Below are positions 1 to 9,368 of a DNA stretch of 64,000 nt, piece by piece (position 1 is the stretch's first letter; each line of letters opens with the position of its first letter). Origin of the DNA: Candidatus Adamsella avium. Lineage in GTDB: Bacteria > Cyanobacteriota > Vampirovibrionia > Gastranaerophilales > CAJFVJ01. Location of the stretch: the NCBI GenBank assembly GCA_904420445.1, contig CAJFVJ010000003.1:62001-126000 (forward strand). Reading direction: 5' to 3'. The translations under genes and the position numbers were made by a program. The notes under the pieces are model-generated. The model searched no databases and was not told where the DNA came from. It worked only from the letters and a program-made list of their open reading frames with translations.

Positions 1-105
1 AAAAATTGATATATCAATATTGTTTTGTGATATATTTTCTGATTTTTTTGTATTTATGTCCTCAAAAACGGGAGAAATATTTCTGATTGAATTGTAGTAA
101 GTCAT
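1..105 (-). CDS. Partial CDS, N-terminus of an unknown protein running off the left edge
   Basis: Minus-strand ATG at 105-103 after a GAGAGAG SD-like stretch; open frame MTYYNSIRNISPVFEDINTKKSENISQNNIDISIF... to the window edge. Not in the ORF track because it is truncated. Confidence 0.5.
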   Translation of the reverse strand, partial: MTYYNSIRNISPVFEDINTKKSENISQNNIDISIF

Positions 106-276
106 ATTTAAAAACTCTCTCTTATATTATATATAAAGTATATTTACAAAATATATTTGTTAGATATAAAAAATTTTTTTTACAAATCTTTATGTTACAA
201 AGTGTCTATATAAAGACATAAGTAAATGTTTAAAGTAAAATATCAAATATGCTTTGAATTTTTTATAGAGGGATTT

Positions 277-2058
277 ATGAGATTAACGGATACAACAGCG
301 CAAAATTCTTTTAAATACGGATATTTACTTAAGAGGATATCAAAATATATCCTTCCTTATTGGGATAGAATACTCTTGAATTTTCTGATTGCTATTCCCG
401 TAGGTTTGCTTGATGGCGTTGTTGCTTATGCTCTCAGACCTTATATGGATGAGGTTATCGGAAAAGGCAATGAGCAGCTTGCTTTTTGGATTCCGTTTGC
501 CATAATTTTCTTTGCTTTATTCCAGGGAACTCTCAGATATCTCAACACTTATCTGACTGATTGGACAGGCATGAAGGTGACAAATGCCATAAAACTAGAT
601 TTATTCAAAAAACTTTTGACTATGGATACAAGATTTTTTCAGATAAATTCATCAGGGATTATTCTCGGGCGTTTTCTTGGGGATGCTGATACTGCGTCAA
701 AGGGCATTCTTGATAATATAAAAACTCTTATGGCAACAGGAGCAGGAACGATTGCACTTATCGGTGTTATGCTTTATAACTCTTGGCAGCTTGCTATAGT
801 CGGTGTTGTTGTTCTTGTGTTTGCTTGCGGTCCTGCTATTTTAATCAGAAAGCGTATTAAACGGACATCAAATGCCTGCATGACAGTAGGCGGAGTTATT
901 ACGACAAACTTCAACGAAACCTGCGGCGGGAACAGGATAATCACATCTTATGGTTTGCAGGATTATCAATATCACAAACTCGAGAATCAAATTCATGAAG
1001 CTTTTGATTTGAGCATATCTCTGACCAAAAGAGTCGGATGGATGTCGCCGATTATGTATTTGATAGCCTCTTTCGGGATTGCTATTGTTATGTGTTTCGG
1101 AAACCATCTTATTTTGACGGGGCAGATGACAAGCGGAAGTTTTGCATCTTTTGTAACATCGCTTTTATTGTTGTACAAACCCATAAAGACATTGGGAAAT
1201 ACGCTTACGGGGCTTCAAACAATATTTGTTTCAATGGGACGTGTTTTTGAACTTTTTGATTTGGTTCCTGAAATTCAAAACAGACCTGAGGCAAAAACAC
1301 TTGATAGGGTTTCAAATGACGTATCTTTTGAGCATGTTTATTTTCAATATGAAGAAGGTATAGATGTTTTGAAAGATGTATCTATTGATGTCAAAGTCGG
1401 AGAAACTCTCGCTCTTGTCGGAAACTCAGGAGGAGGAAAGACTACTTTTGTAAACCTCCTTCCGAGATTTTATGATATTTATAAGGGAAGTATCAAAATA
1501 GACGGCATTGATATAAGAGATTATACTCTTGAGTCTTTGAGAAATAATATTTCTATTGTTTTTCAGGATAATTTCTTATTTTCGGGAACAATCAGGGATA
1601 ATATTATGATGGGAGATTTTAATGCGTCTGAAGAGAAGCTTGAAGAAGCAATAAAAGGTGCTCATCTTGATGAGTTTTTATCAACACTCCCGAACGGAGT
1701 TGATACTGTTATCGGAGAAAGAGGCACAACCCTTTCAGGCGGTCAGCGCCAGCGTGTTGCGATTGCCCGTGCGATGGTTAAGGACTCAGCAATTGTAATT
1801 CTTGATGAAGCAACCTCTGCTCTTGATAATAAGTCTGAAGCAATTGTTCAGAAGGCGTTGGAAAACCTTATGAAAAATCGTACCGTCTTTGTAATTGCAC
1901 ACAGACTTTCGACCATTCAGAATGCTGATAAAATTGCTGTCGTTAACGACGGTCAGATAGTTGAAGTCGGAACGCATGAACAACTTCTTTCAAAAGAAAA
2001 CGGCGCCTATAGAACGCTGTATTATTCTCAATTCAACAAAGAAACGGTTATGGCATAA
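277..2058 (+). CDS. ABC transporter, fused permease/ATPase (MsbA/lipid A exporter-like)
   Basis: N-terminal TM domain; Walker A GNSGGGKTT, signature LSGGQRQR, Walker B AIVILDEATSALD. Start chosen at the internal ATG after GAGGG; the ORF track starts at 226. Confidence 0.93.
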   Translation: MRLTDTTAQNSFKYGYLLKRISKYILPYWDRILLNFLIAIPVGLLDGVVAYALRPYMDEVIGKGNEQLAFWIPFAIIFFALFQGTLRYLNTYLTDWTGMKVTNAIKLDLFKKLLTMDTRFFQINSSGIILGRFLGDADTASKGILDNIKTLMATGAGTIALIGVMLYNSWQLAIVGVVVLVFACGPAILIRKRIKRTSNACMTVGGVITTNFNETCGGNRIITSYGLQDYQYHKLENQIHEAFDLSISLTKRVGWMSPIMYLIASFGIAIVMCFGNHLILTGQMTSGSFASFVTSLLLLYKPIKTLGNTLTGLQTIFVSMGRVFELFDLVPEIQNRPEAKTLDRVSNDVSFEHVYFQYEEGIDVLKDVSIDVKVGETLALVGNSGGGKTTFVNLLPRFYDIYKGSIKIDGIDIRDYTLESLRNNISIVFQDNFLFSGTIRDNIMMGDFNASEEKLEEAIKGAHLDEFLSTLPNGVDTVIGERGTTLSGGQRQRVAIARAMVKDSAIVILDEATSALDNKSEAIVQKALENLMKNRTVFVIAHRLSTIQNADKIAVVNDGQIVEVGTHEQLLSKENGAYRTLYYSQFNKETVMA

Positions 2059-2061
2059 GTT

Positions 2062-3423
2062 ATGGAAAAGGTGGAAATTAAATCTCTTGTCTACGGCGGT
2101 GCCGGGGTCGGGCATCTTGACAATGGAAAAACAGTGTTTGTCGATGATGTTGTTGATGGTGATTTTGTAGAAGCAGAGATTTATTCTGATAAAAAACATT
2201 TTGCTTTTGCCTGTATGAAAAATCTTTTGACACCTTCAAAATACAGGATTGACCCTGTATGCAAACTCTCAAAAGTATGCGGCGGCTGCCAGTGGCAGCA
2301 GGTGGACTATGAACACCAGCTTGATGTAAAGACACGGATAGTCAAAGATACTCTTCAAAAAGCATTGAAAAAAGAAATTTATGTTGAAAGAACCATCGCT
2401 TCTCCTGATAATCTGCAATATCGCTGTAAGGTGCAGATGCCTGTTTCGCAGACAAAAACTTCAAAGAGAATTTTGGCAGGATATTTCAAGAAAAATTCTC
2501 ATGAGCTTGTAAACATAAAATACTGTCCTATACAGCCTGATATAATCGGTGAAATTTGCGAGTATTTGAAAGAAGCAATTCAAAAGAAGAATATCAGAGC
2601 GTATGATGAAAAAACTCAAAAAGGTATGATAAGGCATTTTGTGTTCAGATATAGTTCTACAAACAAAAAAATACTTCTGATTTTTGTTGTTAACTCAAAA
2701 AGTACCGCTCCTGATTTAAGGATTGTAGCTGATGAAGTTAGGCATAAATTCCCTCAGATATCAGGCGTGTGTGTGAATTTTAACAAACAAAATTCAAATG
2801 TAATTATGGGAGAGAACTTCGAGCTGATATCAGGAGATGATTTTATCGAAGAAAACCTTGAAGGTCGGATATATCATATATCAAAGGGAAGCTTCTTTCA
2901 GGTTAATCCCCGCTCGGCGCTTAATATTTTCAAAACAGCTGAAGATATGTTGAAATCTCAATTTAATGAGAAAATTCCAGTGCTTTTGGATGCTTATTCA
3001 GGAGTAGGAAGCTTTTCTATATGGCTGAAAGATGCTGCAGAAAGAATAGTTGCTGTCGAGGATTATCCTCAGGCCGTCTGTGATGCGAAGATAAATCTTG
3101 AGAAAAATCAAGCTGAGAATATTTCTCTTTTTGAAGGAGATGCACAAGAAGTCCTTGATAATTTTGTGAAAGAAGGACAGGTTTTTGATGCCGTAATTAT
3201 TGACCCGCCGAGGAAAGGCTGCTCCGAAAAAGCTCTTGAAGCTGTTGCAGCATTATCAAAGAGAAGTATTGTTTATGTCAGCTGTAATCCTGCAACACTT
3301 GGAAGGGATTTGAAAAAACTCGAAGAACTCGGATTTTTCATCAAACGGGTTCAGCCTGTTGATATGTTTTGTCACACCCACCATGTTGAAACGGTGGTAT
3401 TATTAGGTAAAGATGGAGGATAA
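2062..3423 (+). CDS. 23S rRNA (uracil-5-)-methyltransferase, TrmA/RlmD family
   Basis: TRAM-like N-terminus, Cys cluster CKLSKVCGGCQWQ, IDPPRKGC and VSCNPATLGRDL motifs. Confidence 0.92.
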   Translation: MEKVEIKSLVYGGAGVGHLDNGKTVFVDDVVDGDFVEAEIYSDKKHFAFACMKNLLTPSKYRIDPVCKLSKVCGGCQWQQVDYEHQLDVKTRIVKDTLQKALKKEIYVERTIASPDNLQYRCKVQMPVSQTKTSKRILAGYFKKNSHELVNIKYCPIQPDIIGEICEYLKEAIQKKNIRAYDEKTQKGMIRHFVFRYSSTNKKILLIFVVNSKSTAPDLRIVADEVRHKFPQISGVCVNFNKQNSNVIMGENFELISGDDFIEENLEGRIYHISKGSFFQVNPRSALNIFKTAEDMLKSQFNEKIPVLLDAYSGVGSFSIWLKDAAERIVAVEDYPQAVCDAKINLEKNQAENISLFEGDAQEVLDNFVKEGQVFDAVIIDPPRKGCSEKALEAVAALSKRSIVYVSCNPATLGRDLKKLEELGFFIKRVQPVDMFCHTHHVETVVLLGKDGG

Positions 3424-3502
3424 AATAGGCTTGAGTTCCTATAAGATAAAAAAACAGCAAAAGATGTCATAGATAAGTATATAACTTAATAAGGACGCAT
3501 AT

Positions 3503-4000
3503 ATGGATAAAATTTCCTCTATAATAAATGAGATGATTATTTATGAATGCGGTTGTATAAACAGGATTAACCATTTCTTAAAAGTGCACTCTTTTGCAAA
3601 ACTTATTGCAGAAATGGAAAATATTGATGATAGGACAAAGTTCTTGATACAAACTGCTGCTGTTGTCCATGATATTGGTATTAAACCGAGTATGGAAAAA
3701 TATCATTCAAGTGCTGGAAAGTACCAGCAATTAGAAGGAGTATATCCTGCAAAAAAAATTCTAGAAAAACTCTGTTTCGATACAGATATAATTGATAGAG
3801 TATGCTATTTGATAGCTCATCATCATACATATTCGAATATTGACGGTATTGATTATCAAATTCTTGTGGAAGCGGATTTTTTGGTTAATATTTTTGAAGA
3901 AAATATGACAAAAGAAAAAGCTGTATCTGTTGTAGAAAAATATTTCAAGACCGGTAGTTCTAAGTTGTTATTTGAGAATATTTATTCAAATTTTTTATGA
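3503..4000 (+). CDS. HD-domain phosphohydrolase family protein
   Basis: H...HD spacing (AAVVHDIGIK, YLIAHHHTY) typical of small HD proteins. Confidence 0.8.
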   Translation: MDKISSIINEMIIYECGCINRINHFLKVHSFAKLIAEMENIDDRTKFLIQTAAVVHDIGIKPSMEKYHSSAGKYQQLEGVYPAKKILEKLCFDTDIIDRVCYLIAHHHTYSNIDGIDYQILVEADFLVNIFEENMTKEKAVSVVEKYFKTGSSKLLFENIYSNFL

Positions 4001-4127
4001 AAGAAGAAATTATCAGAGTAAAAACTACATAAGCAAATCATTGAAAAAACAAAAGATTTGTGAATACTGGTTTGAAAATTTGAATCTCTATTTAACTTAT
4101 AAAACAATGTTTTTTATTATGTATATA

Positions 4128-4169
4128 AAAAATATCCTGATTTGATGTTCTTGTATCAGGATATTTTTA
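4128..4169 (+). terminator. Rho-independent terminator, possibly bidirectional between convergent genes
   Basis: AAAAATATCCTGAT ... ATCAGGATATTTTTA stem with T tract. Confidence 0.7.
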
Positions 4170-4279
4170 TTTTTAATAATAATGAATACAAGCCTGTCAC
4201 ATTGTACTAAAATAGAACAATATTGCAGAGAAGAATATCTTAACTATTCTATTTTCTGCCACTATGTAAGAGTCGGCGC

Positions 4280-5311
4280 TTAGTTTAACTCATCAGCCAC
4301 CATGCCGGCGATAGAGAGTTGTTTTATGTTTGATGGAGCACCTTCTTTGAGAGGGAGAGAGTCTGTTACAACGACTTCTTTAACAGGGCAGTTTTGGATG
4401 TTTTCATATGCAGCTCCGCTGAATATTCCATGAGTTGCCGCAATATATATATCATTTGCTCCTTTTGATTTGAGCATTTTGACGGCTGCTGTGATACTGC
4501 CTGCAGTATCTATCATATCATCTACGAGGATGCAGTTTTTATCTTTTACATCACCTGAAATTGATACTGCTTCTGCTTTGTTGTGTTCTGCTCTTTCTTT
4601 AGAGATGACGGAAACAGGCGTTCCAAGTTCTTTTGCAAGTTTTTTTGCTCTTTTTTCTCCGCCTGAATCAGGGCTTACGACAACAAAAGAGTTTGGTATA
4701 TCATCATGGTTTTTCTTGAAATAATCAGCAAACATTGGGATTGCCGAGAGATTTTTTACCGGAATATCAAAGAAACCCTGTATCTGCGGGGAATGTAAGT
4801 CAACAGTGATAATTTTATCAGCCCCTGTCCTTTCTAAGTCTTCTGCTACCATTTTGGCTGCAAGAGATTCACCCTCATCTGAAAGTCTATCCTGTCTTGA
4901 ATAAGGCAGATAAGGAACAACAGCCGTAATTTTTTCTGCTCCGTTTCTTTTTGACGCATCTATCAGCTGTCTGAACTCCATAAGATTGTCATTGACAGGG
5001 TCATTTCCTGAGTTGATGACAACGACTGATTTTCCATCAACATCATCGTTTAGTTTGACATAAGTTTCACCGTTTTTGAACTTTTTTGATATTGATTCAT
5101 TTTGCTCTATTCCGAGTTCATTTGCTATATTAGCACCAAGTTCACTGCTGTCTTTGCAGGAGAACAGTTTTGTATCTTTTTTGCTGAGCCCGAAAGACAC
5201 CGTATCTTTGCTGAGGTTGTACTGATAACGCAGCGACGGTGTTTGATGTTTTTGAGGGTTGTTTTTTGCTGATCGGGATAATAATCCGATATTTCTTACT
5301 GCCTGAATCAT
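4280..5311 (-). CDS. prs: Ribose-phosphate pyrophosphokinase with about 45-aa N-terminal extension
   Basis: PYLPYSRQDRL, VDLHSPQIQGFFDIPVKNL, VVSPDSGGEKRAKKLA and LVDDMIDTAGSI motifs. The catalytic domain begins at about TKLFSCKDSSELG; the preceding extension contains DTVSFG. Confidence 0.95.
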   Translation of the reverse strand: MIQAVRNIGLLSRSAKNNPQKHQTPSLRYQYNLSKDTVSFGLSKKDTKLFSCKDSSELGANIANELGIEQNESISKKFKNGETYVKLNDDVDGKSVVVINSGNDPVNDNLMEFRQLIDASKRNGAEKITAVVPYLPYSRQDRLSDEGESLAAKMVAEDLERTGADKIITVDLHSPQIQGFFDIPVKNLSAIPMFADYFKKNHDDIPNSFVVVSPDSGGEKRAKKLAKELGTPVSVISKERAEHNKAEAVSISGDVKDKNCILVDDMIDTAGSITAAVKMLKSKGANDIYIAATHGIFSGAAYENIQNCPVKEVVVTDSLPLKEGAPSNIKQLSIAGMVADELN

Positions 5312-5340
5312 TTTCTCTTCTTCCTTTTTTTCTGCACTAA

Positions 5341-5372
5341 AAAAGCACCGTTAATAAATTAACAGTGCTTTT
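5341..5372 (-). terminator. Terminator/attenuator-like hairpin in the prs 5' leader
   Basis: Minus RNA GCACUGUUAAU/AUUAACGGUGC pairs fully with one U-G wobble and is followed by UUUUUU; it lies about 28 nt upstream of the prs ATG on the same strand. Confidence 0.65.
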
Positions 5373-5523
5373 GATATTCTATACATTCGACATAACACAG
5401 CTGCTTTTGCTTAAAAAACGACGTTCTTATTATGTCTTCAAAATTTTGGGTCAAAATTAAAAAATTTTGATATAAATTAACAAGATAATAAGATTTTTTG
5501 TTCAAATAAAATAATAAATTCAT
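5359..5523 (-). CDS. Putative 54-aa small ORF in the prs leader
   Basis: ATG at 5523 preceded by AAGGAAG; MNLLFYLNKKSYYLVNLYQNFLILTQNFEDIIRTSFFKQKQLCYVECIEYQKHC*. Its stop codon lies inside the hairpin at 5341-5372. Confidence 0.35.
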   Translation of the reverse strand: MNLLFYLNKKSYYLVNLYQNFLILTQNFEDIIRTSFFKQKQLCYVECIEYQKHC

Positions 5524-5661
5524 ATCTTTTATTCACTTCCTTATCTTATGAATTAATTATATTATAAACTTTTTCAAAATAACAGCAAATTTTTTATAAA
5601 AGTTGTGTTTTTAAGCTATAATAATCCTTGTGAGTTAACAGTTTAGGGATGAAAAAGATTT

Positions 5662-6840
5662 ATGAAGATTAATAAAAATTATCAAAAACTGGAAGACAGC
5701 TATCTGTTTTCGACAATCGCTCATAAAGTAGCGGAGTTTACCAAGAACAATCCTGATGCTTCAGTAATAAGACTGGGTATCGGCGATGTAACACTTCCTC
5801 TTGCTCCTGCTGTTGTAAAAGCTATGAACAAAGCTGTTGAAGAGATGGGAGTGAAGGAATCTTTCAGAGGTTATGGTCCTGAGCAGGGCTATGGCTTTTT
5901 GAAAGAAGCAATACAAAAATATTATGCTTCAAGAAACACTCATCTTGAACTTGATGAAATTTTTATAAGCGACGGAGCAAAAAGTGATGTAGGAAATATA
6001 CTTGACTTATTTTCTCAGGATAATACAGTTCTTGTTCCGAATCCCGTGTATCCCGTTTATGTAGATACAAATGTTATGGCAGGAAGAAAAATTGTTTTTG
6101 CTGATGCAAATGAGGCAAACGATTTCCTCCCCATGCCTGATGAAAACATAAAAGCGGATATAATTTATATCTGCTCCCCAAACAACCCGACAGGTGCTGT
6201 TTATACAAAAGAAGGGCTCAAAAAATGGGTTGATTATGCTTTGAAAAATAATGCAATCATCCTCTATGATGCAGCTTATGAATGCTTTATCAAAGATAAA
6301 AATCTTCCACGCAGCATTTTTGAAATCGAAGGTGCCAAAAAGTGTGCGATTGAATTTTGTTCTTTCTCAAAAACAGCAGGATTTACAGGAACAAGATGCG
6401 GCTATACAATCGTTCCTCAAGAGCTTGTTTTTGATGGTGTTCATCTTAACAAAATGTGGCTGAGAAGACAAACAACAAAATTTAATGGTGTTCCATATAT
6501 TGTACAAAGGGGTGCTGAGGCTGTATTCTCTGAAGAAGGACAAAAACAAATTCAGGAAAATATTGCATATTACAGTGAGAATGCAAAGATTATAGCCGAT
6601 ACGCTGAAAGCAAAGGGAATTTATTTTACCGGAGGAACTCATTCTCCTTATATCTGGTTAAAGTGCCCCAATAATATGAGCTCATGGGAGTTCTTTGATT
6701 ATCTCCTTGAAAAGGCTCAGGTGGTTGGAACTCCTGGTGCAGGTTTCGGTGAAAACGGCGAAGGATTTTTCAGACTTACATCTTTTGGTGATCGAGCAAA
6801 AACTATCGAAGCTATGGAACGTTTTTCGAAGTTGTTCTAG
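5662..6840 (+). CDS. dapL: LL-diaminopimelate aminotransferase
   Basis: PLP class I/II aminotransferase; [28 protein letters not shown] and [15 protein letters not shown] motifs characteristic of DapL. Confidence 0.93.
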   Translation: MKINKNYQKLEDSYLFSTIAHKVAEFTKNNPDASVIRLGIGDVTLPLAPAVVKAMNKAVEEMGVKESFRGYGPEQGYGFLKEAIQKYYASRNTHLELDEIFISDGAKSDVGNILDLFSQDNTVLVPNPVYPVYVDTNVMAGRKIVFADANEANDFLPMPDENIKADIIYICSPNNPTGAVYTKEGLKKWVDYALKNNAIILYDAAYECFIKDKNLPRSIFEIEGAKKCAIEFCSFSKTAGFTGTRCGYTIVPQELVFDGVHLNKMWLRRQTTKFNGVPYIVQRGAEAVFSEEGQKQIQENIAYYSENAKIIADTLKAKGIYFTGGTHSPYIWLKCPNNMSSWEFFDYLLEKAQVVGTPGAGFGENGEGFFRLTSFGDRAKTIEAMERFSKLF

Positions 6841-7032
6841 TTTTATAGTTGTTCATATTTTATTAAATACCTATTCTACACAAAATATTTGTTTTGAGTA
6901 GAGTAGGTATGTTTATTTTCGTTTTTTTATATGTCGAATTGTAAAAATACACTCCACAATATATTTAAAAAAATCTTTTTCAGCTTTTTGTATGTATAGA
7001 TAAAAGCTGTATTAATTTTTAGGAGACTTTTT

Positions 7033-7362
7033 ATGAATATCAATAGAGTAAATCAAGCACCGTCATTTGGAAATTTTTTCGTTGCTTGGGAACCTGGGGA
7101 GAAAGATGTAGATAATCCCGTGTTTTTGAATACAAATATTATCAAGGCCGTAGGAACAGAATCCGGAGGTACAACATTGACCCTAGAAGGAGGTCATGGG
7201 AAACTTTTTAAAATTAATCTTTTGAGCTCAGTTAAAAATGTTATAGACTCTCTTGGTCAACACAAGGATTCAAACAAAGTGATGGAAATGTTTACAATAC
7301 AACATCCAAGATCAGATAGAGTTTCTGATGTGGTTGATTCTTTTGAAAAAAGTCGTAACTGA
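7033..7362 (+). CDS. Unknown protein, paralogue 1, with N-terminal PSFG tag
   Basis: RBS AGGAG; MNINRVNQAPSFGNFF...; aligns along its length with the ORF at 7480-7818 (TTLTLEGGHGKLFKINLL / TTLTVEGGQGKLFKINIM). Confidence 0.8.
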   Translation: MNINRVNQAPSFGNFFVAWEPGEKDVDNPVFLNTNIIKAVGTESGGTTLTLEGGHGKLFKINLLSSVKNVIDSLGQHKDSNKVMEMFTIQHPRSDRVSDVVDSFEKSRN

Positions 7363-7479
7363 TTTTAGTTAATGCTGTTTTTTACTGAGGCTGACAATAT
7401 TTTGAGTTTTTGATTATTTTATTTCGAAATTTTTATAGATTTTTACCTATATATCAAGATAATTTTAAGGAGACTTTTT

Positions 7480-7818
7480 ATGAATATTAACAGAATAAAT
7501 CAGACACCATCATTTGGAAACTATTTTACAGTATGGGATTTCGAACGATCTAAGAATGAAAAACCTACTTATCTAGATACAAGTATTATCAAGAAAGTAG
7601 AAAATAATAGAAATCGTTCTTCTGATGGATATACAACACTAACAGTAGAAGGCGGTCAAGGAAAACTTTTTAAAATTAATATTATGGAAAGTATTAAAGA
7701 GATAATGCCCTTTCTTTGTGAACATAAGGATTCAAAAAACGTTATGACATTTACTGAAGATTATAACGATAAGGAAGATAGTATTTATGATGTAGTTGAT
7801 TCATTTAAAAAGCTGTAA
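7480..7818 (+). CDS. Unknown protein, paralogue 2, with N-terminal PSFG tag
   Basis: RBS AAGGAG; MNINRINQTPSFGNYF...; tandem paralogue of 7033-7362. Confidence 0.8.
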   Translation: MNINRINQTPSFGNYFTVWDFERSKNEKPTYLDTSIIKKVENNRNRSSDGYTTLTVEGGQGKLFKINIMESIKEIMPFLCEHKDSKNVMTFTEDYNDKEDSIYDVVDSFKKL

Positions 7819-7856
7819 CTGATTTTAGTTAATGCTGTTTAGTATTGAAACTGGTA

Positions 7857-8855
7857 TTATCTTAGATTTTTTATTATTTCATCCCTAAATTCAGTAGTTG
7901 AAGCACTTCCTCCCAGGTCTTGTGTAAGAATTCTTCCTTCTTCTAAGACTTTATATAGAGCTTGTTTAATTTTTAGAGAAGAGTCTTTTTCTTCAATATA
8001 ATCTAACATCATACAAGCAGAGAGCAAAAGTGCTGTCGGATTTGCTTTATTCTGTCCTTTTATGTCAGGAGCTGAGCCATGGACCGGTTCAAATACGGCA
8101 CAATCTTTTCCTATATTTGCTCCCTGGGCAACGCCCAAACCTCCAATCAAACCTGATGTGAGGTCTGATACGATGTCACCGTATAAATTTGGCAGCACAA
8201 GTACATCAAATTTTGACGGGTTAATAACAAGCTGCATGCAGAGGTTGTCTACAAGAATTTCGTTGTATTCAATCTGCGGATATTTCTTTGCAACAGCTCT
8301 TGCCGCTTCGAGGAATAAACCATCGCTAAGTTTGCAGATGTTCGCTTTTGAAACGGCAGTAACTTTTTTTCTGTTATTTTTTACTGCATAGTCAAATGCG
8401 TAGTCAGCAATTCTTTCGCTTGCTTCTCTTGTTATGATTTTGATTGACTCTGCTTTATTTTCGTCAATTTGTCTTTCAATACCTGCATAGAGATCTTCTG
8501 TATTTTCTCTTACTACAATCAAATCAACGTTGTCAAAGCGGGTTTTTATTCCGGGGATGTTTTTGGCTGGACGCAGGCAGGCATAGAGGTCGAGAGATTT
8601 TCTCAGTGCGACGTTTACACTTCTGAATCCTTTGCCGATAGGTGTTGTGACAGGAGCTTTGAGGGCAATCTTATTTTTTTTGATAGAGTCTATTACTCTA
8701 TCAGGAAGCGGGGTTCCTTCTGCTTCCGCAACATCAGCTCCTGCTGATTGAATTTCCCAGTTAATTTTTACTCCCGCAGCATCAATAATTTTTGTTACGG
8801 CATCTGATATCTCAGGACCTATGCCGTCGCCCGGGATGAGTGTAATTGTTTTCAT
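7857..8855 (-). CDS. NAD-type isocitrate dehydrogenase (isocitrate/isopropylmalate dehydrogenase family)
   Basis: IPGDGIGPEI, VVRENTEDLYAGIE, NLYGDIVSDL and EPVHGSAPDIKGQNKANPTA. The RENTEDLYAGIE segment favours IDH-type over LeuB. Confidence 0.85.
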   Translation of the reverse strand: MKTITLIPGDGIGPEISDAVTKIIDAAGVKINWEIQSAGADVAEAEGTPLPDRVIDSIKKNKIALKAPVTTPIGKGFRSVNVALRKSLDLYACLRPAKNIPGIKTRFDNVDLIVVRENTEDLYAGIERQIDENKAESIKIITREASERIADYAFDYAVKNNRKKVTAVSKANICKLSDGLFLEAARAVAKKYPQIEYNEILVDNLCMQLVINPSKFDVLVLPNLYGDIVSDLTSGLIGGLGVAQGANIGKDCAVFEPVHGSAPDIKGQNKANPTALLLSACMMLDYIEEKDSSLKIKQALYKVLEEGRILTQDLGGSASTTEFRDEIIKNLR

Positions 8856-8867
8856 ATTTTTGTCCTC

Positions 8868-9368
8868 TTAAACCAAATCAAAATCACCGTGTTTTTTCAG
8901 ATGTTCGATTAGACCGCCTTCATTAAGGAGTTTTATCATAACATCAGGCAGCGGCGTAATTTTGATTGTTTCATTTTTGGTAAGATTCTTGATTATGCCT
9001 TCTTTGATATCTATTTCAAGTTCATCCTGAGCATCTATTTTATCAGTATCGCACTCAATCAAAAGCAGTCCAATATTGATTGCGTTACGGTAGAAAATTC
9101 TTGCGAAAGATTTTGCAAGAACTGCGCTTACGCCTGCTATTTTGATGATTTGCGGTGCATGCTCTCTCGATGAGCCAAGACCAAAGTTGTTGCCTGCTAC
9201 GACAAAATCACCTTTATTCATGGATGATGCGAAGTTTTCATCTGCATCTTCAAGTACATGCTTTGCAAATTCCTGCAAGTTTGATCGCAGGTGAAACAGC
9301 CTCCCTGGGGCTATGTGATCTGTGCTTATGTTATCGCCGAATTTCCAGGCTTTTCCTCTTAGTGTCAT
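8868..9368 (-). CDS. LeuD-like small subunit of a two-subunit aconitase / (homo)aconitase family enzyme
   Basis: GDNISTDHIAPGR, NNFGLGSSREHAP, FYRNAINIGLLLIEC. Confidence 0.9.
   Translation of the reverse strand: MTLRGKAWKFGDNISTDHIAPGRLFHLRSNLQEFAKHVLEDADENFASSMNKGDFVVAGNNFGLGSSREHAPQIIKIAGVSAVLAKSFARIFYRNAINIGLLLIECDTDKIDAQDELEIDIKEGIIKNLTKNETIKITPLPDVMIKLLNEGGLIEHLKKHGDFDLV

Noticed and set aside
4001-4125. Possible remnant of a second HD-gene segment after the stop at 4000
   Set aside because: Open frame fragments exist (e.g. SLKKQKICEYWFENLNLYLTYKTM) but there is no start, RBS or recognisable domain.
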